This document shows positions 5,876 through 11,407 of a stretch of DNA of 11,407 nt, one piece after another. This stretch comes from Cephalothrix simula (taxonomy: Eukaryota > Nemertea > Palaeonemertea > Archinemertea > Cephalotrichidae). The stretch covers positions 1 through 11,407 of the forward strand of contig JAXIUW010202732.1 in assembly GCA_035591015.1 (NCBI GenBank). Reading direction: 5' to 3'. The notes under the pieces are model-generated. The model saw only the letters and a list, made by a program, of their open reading frames with translations. It was not told the DNA's origin and did not search any database. A program made the translations under genes and the position numbers. Position 1 is the first letter of the stretch, and the number at the start of each line of letters is the position of its first letter.

Positions 5876-8373
5876 ATGGCAAATAATGGGGACAACATGT
5901 TAATTAACGAATACAGGAGTGTTGTTGTTGAACTAAATCTTGGAGCATCAATAGATCAAGCCAAGGATAGTCTGAGAGATATGGCAATGCCTTTGGCTCC
6001 TGAAATACCTTTTGGAATGCCTGAATTTGAAAAAATATTTGAAATTGTGAGAGAAAATTGCAACTCAGCAGAAGAAGGGGAAAATATATTTTCAACTTTT
6101 GAAGTTTATTGCTTAAATTTAATTCACAAGCCATGGCGAAAGGAATATCAAGTAATCAAGGTTGGTATACTAGGTATATCTCTAAATTACGGGATACAAA
6201 CATCGCCATATCTTTACACATATTTTTTCAAGACCCTGAAATGAGAGTGGAGGTTCATAAATATGCTCTATCTTTTTACTCATTGGCAACACTTTTTGTT
6301 AAAAATTTAATGATTTCTAGCTCATGTTATTCACAACTTTTAATAATTTCTAAAAACATGTTTTTACAGAAGTTTTTTACGTTTTTTTTACAGAAGTACA
6401 CCGGTGTTTACCAAAATATGCAAATAAGACTAAAAGATATATTTGAAAAAGCTCTAGAATATTTGGGATATGTAAAAGATAGTGAGAAGGAAGTTTTACA
6501 GTTGAAACAAAGGCCAAAGTATGATGTTCTAAAACAGTTCGCAATTGATTGCTTTATTGGTGCTTGTAAATTCCGTTTTCTTGGATACGTCTTTAAACTT
6601 AGTGTCGATGAAGGATACACATGGAAGCAAGTTAAATTATGCAAACAAAAAGAAGGCTCTGCTGAGCAATATGTCACATGGATGCGTGAAAATATAAAGC
6701 CGGAAAAGTCACCCAAAAAACTTAAACGGCGAACGGTTGATCAACCTGTCATAAGTAATATAGACGCTTATATATCGAATTCCGTGAGTTTACAAAAAGA
6801 AAAAGAAGTTAAGCAAAATGGACATTCTGATATGGAGGTTGATGAAGATATAAGTGATACTGATCTCTACGGCCATGGTGATACAAATCCTTTACGCGAA
6901 GAATATAAAAGTGATATAACAACAGCTCAACAAGATCATTTCGCGTCGAATCATTTGGTAGACTTAAATATACCACCACTTGAGCCAACAAAGGTTGGAG
7001 GAGCTCCGCTGCCTAAAGTTTTAAATAGCTATTATAAAACTACACATTCACAAGATTTGACACGGCCAAGCATTCATGAGTCATTTGAGTCAACAGATGT
7101 TAGAGGAACCGCGCTACCTAAAGCTATAAATAGCTCTTACAAATCACCTTATTCACAACAAAGTATAAATGAGTCACGCAATCAGACTGTAACCGATAAT
7201 ACTAGAATTGGAAATGGCAGAAGTAGTGATAAAGATACACGTAGCCATCGCTCTTATACTTCTCATACTTTAACATCGAGTGCATATAAAACTACTCTTA
7301 GACCTCGAGCAGAAAAGAAAGGACGGGGATTAGATTCTTTAACAACTGGGCGAAGCTTGAAATTAGATGACACTGACATTCTAAGTTCTATGGTGAATAA
7401 GGATCCGAAGTATAGCCCAGGGACAAAGGCTCGGAGTCCAACTGAGGCAAAACAAAGATATCCCACAGATCCAGGAAGTGACGACGAATTAAGCTTAAGT
7501 TCAATTAAACTTCCACCACAAATGGATAGTGTAACCACTCCATACAATGCTGTTACCAATAAATTTGATACCACTGACTCTGAAGTTTTCTCCGATAAGT
7601 ATGATGATGAAGCTTCAAAGTTATACGGAACGAGTTCAAGCGACTATCGTACAAATGCAGTAAGAACATCTGGAATTTTGTCTGATCAGTACTCATATAG
7701 TCATTATACACGTCAAGGTATAACAGATTTGAATTTACCCAAAAAAGTAAATAATTATGACAAAACAGAAGGTGAAAGACATTCGTTTAACATACCAATC
7801 ACTCATTTGAAATATGATAACGATAGGCTATCATCAAACCCAAAAAATAATATGAGGAATTTGACTGATATTAGTTCGCCAAGTAATTATTTAGATGTCT
7901 CCAAAACATTAGATAAAACACAAGAACGTTTGGTAGATATATCTAAAAATCTGAATAACTATCAATCAAATGATTATTTTTTGAAATATGCGAATGACCC
8001 CAGAAGTCCATCATTAACTGGGCATCACCCAGACACCGGGGGTTACGATTTGCGATCAAAAGACGATTTGCGAAATGGTGATATTCGACCATTGTATTCG
8101 TCAACGGTTAAAGTGAAACCAAAGTCTCAATCACTGCCCAGGAACACTCCCTCCATTGATACTTATTGGGAGTGTTCACACTGTACCACTTTAAATCGAC
8201 TCCCTGAAAAGGTTTGTTCTGTGTGTTCAAAAAGTCGGTCAAAGGGTAACGAAGAAAAACCACTTCCGATTGGTGGAAAGCTTTGTGAGCAGTGTGAATT
8301 TGTCAACAAGGAGAAAGCTCCGGAATGTGAAATGTGTCAGTCGTCTCTTCATAATGCATCTACTAATGTGTAG
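5876..8373 (+). CDS. spata2: SPATA2/tamozhennic-like CYLD-LUBAC adaptor (2 exons, 754 aa)
   Basis: The CDS joins 5876-6160 to 6394-8373 (phase 0). SPATA2 family proteins bind the deubiquitinase CYLD through an N-terminal PUB domain and the HOIP subunit of LUBAC through a short PUB-interacting motif, tuning linear-ubiquitin, NF-kB and death signalling; the fly homologue is Tamo. Residues 1 to about 195 are the PUB region; the exon junction gives PWRKEYQVIK|KYTGVY, which aligns directly with vertebrate PWKKEF..IK.YTG. A basic patch (KSPKKLKRR) follows near residue 205. SDTDLYGHGD (Y254) matches the PUB-interacting motif. Residues about 260-670 are Ser/Thr/Asn-rich and look disordered. Two RanBP2-type fingers end the protein: W687, C689, C692, N696, C703, C706, and C726, C729, N733, C740, C743. 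Neither finger has the Thr-Phe pair of ubiquitin-binding NZFs, so their ligand is open. The ATG at 5876 has G at +4 and suits the family N-terminus. Confidence 0.93.
6161..6393 (+). other. spata2: SPATA2 intron with two tandem in-frame acceptors
   Basis: Donor AAG|GTTGGT at 6161 and acceptor TTTTTTTACAG at 6393 bound a 233-bp AT-rich intron. A second, near-identical acceptor TTTTTACAG ends at 6369, 24 bases upstream; both are followed by AAGT. Using the upstream one would add eight residues, KFFTFFLQ, in frame within the PUB domain. A possible branch point TTCTAAA lies at about 6347. The downstream exon's frame is open back through the intron to an ATG at 6109, which would give a wrong, unspliced model of equal length (754 codons). 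Confidence 0.85.
6844..6885 (+). other. spata2: PUB-interacting motif (DLY type) in SPATA2
   Basis: Residues around DEDISDTDLYGHGD, with Asp252, Leu253 and Tyr254 (codon 6868-6870), fit the acidic-D-[LM]-Y pattern used by vertebrate SPATA2 and OTULIN to dock on the PUB domain of HOIP. It lies 50-60 residues after the PUB domain in an otherwise disordered stretch. Confidence 0.65.
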
Positions 8374-8755
8374 TACGTAAAATTTCATTTCAATATCCTG
8401 AAAATGTGCCATTCAAAATACTTTGTGATGATAATTTTAACATCTGCGTTTGTGAAGCATTTTAAATTTGAATACTAAGTTAAAATCAATTTTGGTAAAT
8501 CCATTTCTAAAAATCAAGAAATCTTGTTCAATCTTGTATGCAAAGCTAAAGCTTTTCAATAGAATAACCGCGGTTATGTGTGTATATACAAATTTTTTGA
8601 AGGATAAGAGCTTATATAAATCAGTTATCCATAATGAAATACAACACAGTATAAGTTTACACAAATAATTAACTTTTAAAATGGTTTCACTTTGATTTTA
8701 AATAGTCCAAATTATAAAAACTTTTTTGTAAATAAAATTGAAGATTCATTTGTGT
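8374..8755 (+). terminator. spata2: SPATA2 3' UTR and polyadenylation signal
   Basis: A canonical AATAAA lies at 8731-8736, followed 10-20 bases later by the GT-rich TTTGTGTGTTT (about 8749-8759). This pairing predicts cleavage near 8745-8755 and a 3' UTR of about 375 bases. The UTR is AT-rich and contains a perfect 14-bp palindrome (8564-8577). Confidence 0.75.
8564..8577. repeat. Perfect 14-bp palindrome ATAACCGCGGTTAT
   Basis: The sequence is exactly self-complementary over 14 bases and includes a SacII-type CCGCGG core, an unusual GC island in the AT-rich SPATA2 3' UTR. It could be a dimeric protein site. As RNA it would be too tight to fold as a hairpin, so DNA binding or RNA dimerisation is more plausible. 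Confidence 0.6.
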
Positions 8756-8759
8756 GTTT

Positions 8760-9398
8760 AAAGGAATGCAAGTTACTTTTGTTCTAGCGCTTAATTCAAT
8801 ACTTAGAAGTTTAGTATAGCACCATACTTGCTCAAAATTTTAATTGCAACATAAGAGGTTTATAGCCATAGTGCATGATTAGAGATGGAAATTGTGATTT
8901 TTTTTATAATCAGCGAAATTTAATTATCCTATATTTTGCGATGATGTCGTATGTTTTCATTTTACTTTTACTCAAAATTAACGTATTGTATTCAACTGTC
9001 TCGAAACTACGTAAGATATACGTAATATCAAATGTGTTTTAGTATCAATGGTAAGTACTTTATCAATTTAGCACTTACTGACATTCAAAAGTGAAATGAA
9101 TTATTTAAAATATCATCATTACAGAATTTTCCGCTTATACTGGCCCTCTTTGAAGTTTATATCCTTTCATTTTTGAATTTATTAAAATATCATTTTAAAA
9201 AATATCAAAAAAATATCAATTATTTATTAAATGTAAATACACAATGTGATATGCAATAATAAGCCTCATATATTTACATACATGTATACATTCAGCTATT
9301 GGCTTCTATAATGCACCTAAAAAGTATTTGCGTACATGTATAACAATGTATTTGTGATGAGAAATTGTGTCTACTTCCATCAACATGGTTCAGCTATG
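8760..9398. other. Intergenic AT-rich DNA, no gene seen
   Basis: Both strands were read without finding a recognisable coding exon, RNA gene or long repeat. It contains homopolymer runs and TACATGTA words near 9280 and 9333. Nothing further can be supported. Confidence 0.6.
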
Positions 9399-9506
9399 CT
9401 GGCTAGCAAGCAATTTAGGGGAAAATACCAATTCGGATATATCTCGGCTTTACCAGGAAAGTATACTGATCATATTTGGAGGTACCCTGAATTAAACGCT
9501 AGCCAG
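9399..9506. repeat. 108-bp inverted repeat (small foldback)
   Basis: CTGGCTAGC at 9399-9407 is exactly complementary to GCTAGCCAG at 9498-9506, and pairing continues imperfectly to about 24 bp per arm. About 60 bases lie between the arms. It could be a tiny MITE or simply a hairpin; no target duplication was evident. Confidence 0.55.
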
Positions 9507-9557
9507 AGTAATAGGTGAATCAAATTTTGTATATTTTTACCAATTTATCCATTTAAT

Positions 9558-9618
9558 AATGCAAGCCTTACTCGTTTGATTTATTGATATTGATTAATTG
9601 ATTTTGAAGGCTTGTATT
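9558..9618. repeat. 61-bp inverted repeat
   Basis: AATGCAAGCCTT (9558-9569) pairs with AAGGCTTGTATT (9607-9618) with one mismatch, around a loop with repeated TTGAT words. The structure is small and of unknown origin. Confidence 0.5.
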
Positions 9619-9774
9619 TATCGATTAACAGGGTATTTTTGGTAACAAATGTAAATGTTTGTCATGATATCTAAAAAAAAAAATATTTGATAAGATATAT
9701 TAATTTGCTATATTCAAATCATTTTTAAAAAATGTAATGTACAGTATATTTAAATAACTTAGCATATCTTGTTC

Positions 9775-10417
9775 TAAACCCCGAACAGAAAATATTCTTG
9801 GAACTTCGTCCTTCAAAATTCAAGGTTTGGATCAAAATTTTTCAAAGTCAGCTGCATGTGTTTATTTATCGCCTAACGGACACGGTATTACGAGCCTGAC
9901 CTGTAAATGTAGGTCCAGGTGTGGGCGTTCCCCCTCCGTACGGCCATCTGTACATTTCTACAGACATGGATAACAGATTCTGCCACCTTGTCCATTTACT
10001 CTCATTTTTACTTTCATCATTTTATTATTTTTCCTTCTATTTTCATTTTATCCTTAACACTTTCTCCATCATTTCATGTATGTATAATATTTCAGAATTT
10101 TAAATTTTATTATTACATGTGCTTAATTCCTGTTGATAATATGATGGTTTATTTGAAATAATATCTTTTGAACTTTATTTTGTCAGGATGACCTTGAAAA
10201 CGTAGGTATATTAGTATGTGAAAGACAAACCTTTTCAACAAAATGTGACTCATATTGCATGCTTATTTTTCACAATTAGTGATCAAAAATAGTTCTAAAG
10301 ATATTTTTTCAAAAACAATCGTATTATCAACAGGAATTAAGTAAATGATAAATACTTGCAGCTGACTCCAAACTTTTGAAGGAAAAAGTTCCAAGAATAG
10401 TTTCTGTTCGGGGTTTA
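9775..10417. mobile_element. Foldback/MITE-like element, about 0.64 kb, TA-flanked
   Basis: The ends are long imperfect inverted repeats: 9775-9870 and 10347-10417. The outer 43 bp, beginning TAAACCCCGAACAGAAA, match at about 40 positions; further in, the left arm has two extra blocks, then AGTCAGCTGCA matches again. Both ends abut TA, consistent with a Tc1/mariner-type TA target duplication, though TA could also be part of the repeat. The centre has no transposase; open frames there are short and unrecognised. It is best seen as a non-autonomous element. Confidence 0.7.
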
Positions 10418-10742
10418 AAAACGTACACGTTATTTGAAAACGAAACTTGCTTTCTGAATATTAATTATGAGAGCATCCGGTGACTATCTAGATACATCTG
10501 TGCATTACATATTATTGGGAAATAACTGTTGTTATGGCACAAAAAAGCTTGTGCGTTGTACATGTAAGTCGTTGTTTAATGAATATATATTATATAATTG
10601 AGGTTTTCTGAACCTGTACTTCTACGTGTAAGAAACAAAGTATGTTTCACGAGTCTTTTACACTTCATGACTTTTCGTTATATTTTCTTTTCACAGGGAC
10701 CAAACGTGTAATCGATTTTCGATTTTTTCAGCGGGGAGGGCG
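10418..10742. other. Intergenic DNA with a strong acceptor-like site
   Basis: No gene was recognised. TATTTTCTTTTCACAG ends at 10696 and TTTTTTCAG at 10730; both look like splice acceptors on the plus strand and precede the first edge repeat. They might mark an exon of a gene continuing rightward, but the following frame has an early stop (10858) and no family resemblance. Confidence 0.3.
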
Positions 10743-10920
10743 CCATGGAAAAATTGACATACACGGATGGTATAAAAAGAAAATCCGGTTGGGGACCGAT
10801 CCACCCCAATCTGGGGATCCTCTAGTGAACGAGAGGATTTCTCCTACCTCCTACCGCTAGAGTCGGGCTTTTTATCCCAGAGAGAAGGGGAAGACTGCAA
10901 GCCCATATGATGTACACTGG
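10743..10920 (+). repeat. Edge direct repeat, copy 1
   Basis: This segment recurs at 11213-11402. The first 63 bases after ATGGAA (10745) are identical in both copies; the rest differs by roughly ten substitutions. It contains a TATAAAAAG word (10771-10779), stem CCCCA-ATC-TGGGG (10804-10816) and stem ATCCTCT-8 nt-AGAGGAT (10817-10838). The unit is distinctly richer in GC than its surroundings. No protein or RNA family is recognised. Confidence 0.85.
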
Positions 10921-10966
10921 GGCACTCTAGTGAACGTGAGGATTTCTCCTACCGTCCCAGTTCGAA
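10921..10966 (+). repeat. Third, partial copy of the 27-bp motif
   Basis: CTAGTGAACGTGAGGATTTC followed by TCCTACC (10927-10953) repeats 10822-10848 with one change, and lies 105 bp from it. All three motif copies (also 11302-11328) are in the same reading frame, encoding LVN(E/V)RISPT, but an in-frame TAG at 10858 separates the first two. Confidence 0.8.
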
Positions 10967-11212
10967 ATACACAACGAAGGACCGAGGTTTATTCAGCAAA
11001 CTATTATAAAATATTCCGTTTTTTCCAACTGAAACTTAAAATTTTTCGAAGTCAATTTTTTGGAAATTTTACAATCTTAGAAACTTCAAAGAGGGGTTAT
11101 ATGCCTAAAATCATAAATAATGTGGAATATAATGCTTAGAATAAACAAAAAACGTCTCAAAACGCTGGAGAAAAATTAAATGTGAGAGGAAATGAAATGT
11201 TATCGACTTTTG
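10967..11212. other. AT-rich spacer between edge repeats
   Basis: This spacer separates the two direct-repeat copies. It shows no recognisable gene or repeat and returns to the AT-rich composition of the intergenic DNA. Confidence 0.5.
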
Positions 11213-11402
11213 CTATGGAAAAATTGACATACACGGATGGTATAAAAAGAAAATCCGGTTGGGGACCGATCCACCCCATTTCAACAAAATCTGGGGATCC
11301 TCTAGTGAACGAGAGGATTTCTCCTACCTCCTACCGCTAGAGTCGGGGTTTTTATCCCAGAGGGAAGGGGGCCACTGCAAGCCCATATGAAGTGCACTGA
11401 GC
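11213..11402 (+). repeat. Edge direct repeat, copy 2
   Basis: Copy of 10743-10920 at an offset of 470 bp, becoming 480 bp after a 10-bp insertion (ATTTCAACAA) that falls exactly in the loop of the CCCCA/TGGGG stem, leaving the stem intact. TATAAAAAG is at 11241-11249 and the AGAGGAT stem at 11297-11318. Similarity ends close to the window edge, so its true extent and any further copies cannot be judged. Confidence 0.85.
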
Positions 11403-11407
11403 TCTTC

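Noticed and set aside
6109-6393. Start of the SPATA2 protein at 6109
   Set aside because: This reads intron and out-of-frame exon sequence; the spliced start at 5876 restores the PUB domain.
6961-6978. DLNxxP motif (DLNIPP) like the plant EAR repression motif
   Set aside because: EAR motifs recruit plant TOPLESS; in an animal adaptor the match is most likely chance, and only the DLN(I/L)P part is repeated.
9399-9506. microRNA precursor
   Set aside because: The loop of about 60 bases and the mismatched arms do not fit an animal pre-miRNA.
9919-10161. 80-codon open frame with hydrophobic stretch
   Set aside because: It lies in the centre of the foldback element, is compositionally Phe/Ile/Leu-rich because of T-rich DNA, and matches nothing.
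10743-11402. Pair of LTRs of a retrotransposon
   Set aside because: Only about 290 bp separate the copies and no primer-binding site, polypurine tract or gag/pol sequence is present.

Overview
The window is eukaryotic nuclear DNA: AT-rich, with short GT-AG introns, and most of it is intergenic or intronic sequence full of old repeats. The two real genes are animal genes (NF-YB and SPATA2). Frequent TACATGTA-type words, a tandem array inside a dispersed repeat and (ATTTG)n tails suggest a marine lophotrochozoan, most likely a bivalve mollusc. That organism call is inference, not proof.

Left end (1-889): four consecutive minus-strand exons of NFYB, the histone-fold B subunit of the CCAAT-binding factor NF-Y. 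The exons are 798-889, 622-692, 470-535 and 320-387. They give the start codon, an acidic N-terminus and the first half of the histone fold. The remaining exons lie off the left edge.

Middle (890-5856): about 5 kb between two head-to-head genes, presumably holding both promoters and any non-coding first exons. It is crowded with repeats. There is a complete 368-bp MITE with 31-bp inverted repeats and a 7-bp target duplication (1262-1629). A 147-bp-period tandem array carries palindromic CRE-like TGACGTCA sites (1831-2400, resuming at 2964-3076). A pogo-like end, two tRNA-like relics facing each other, a LINE/SINE-type 3' tail, a GCAGTGAG spaced array (4354-4538) and three copies of a TCGCTTCGCTCGGCA-like word (4576-5012) follow. 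One interval (about 3224-3781) has CRE, CCAAT and ETS words and may be promoter sequence.

Right-centre (5857-8755): a plus-strand SPATA2/tamozhennic gene with two coding exons (5876-6160 and 6394-8373; 754 codons). It has a PUB domain interrupted by the intron, a DLY-type PUB-interacting motif, a long low-complexity middle and two C-terminal RanBP2-type zinc fingers. SPATA2 is the adaptor between the deubiquitinase CYLD and the linear-ubiquitin ligase LUBAC. A polyadenylation signal lies at 8731. The intron ends in two in-frame acceptors 24 bases apart.

Right end (8760-11407): no gene recognised. It holds two small inverted repeats, a 0.64-kb inverted-repeat (foldback/MITE-like) element and, at the edge, two roughly 180-bp near-identical direct repeats containing a structured 27-bp motif that occurs three times. 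This last repeat is the least explained part of the window. NF-Y and SPATA2 are not known to work together; their adjacency is reported only as gene order.
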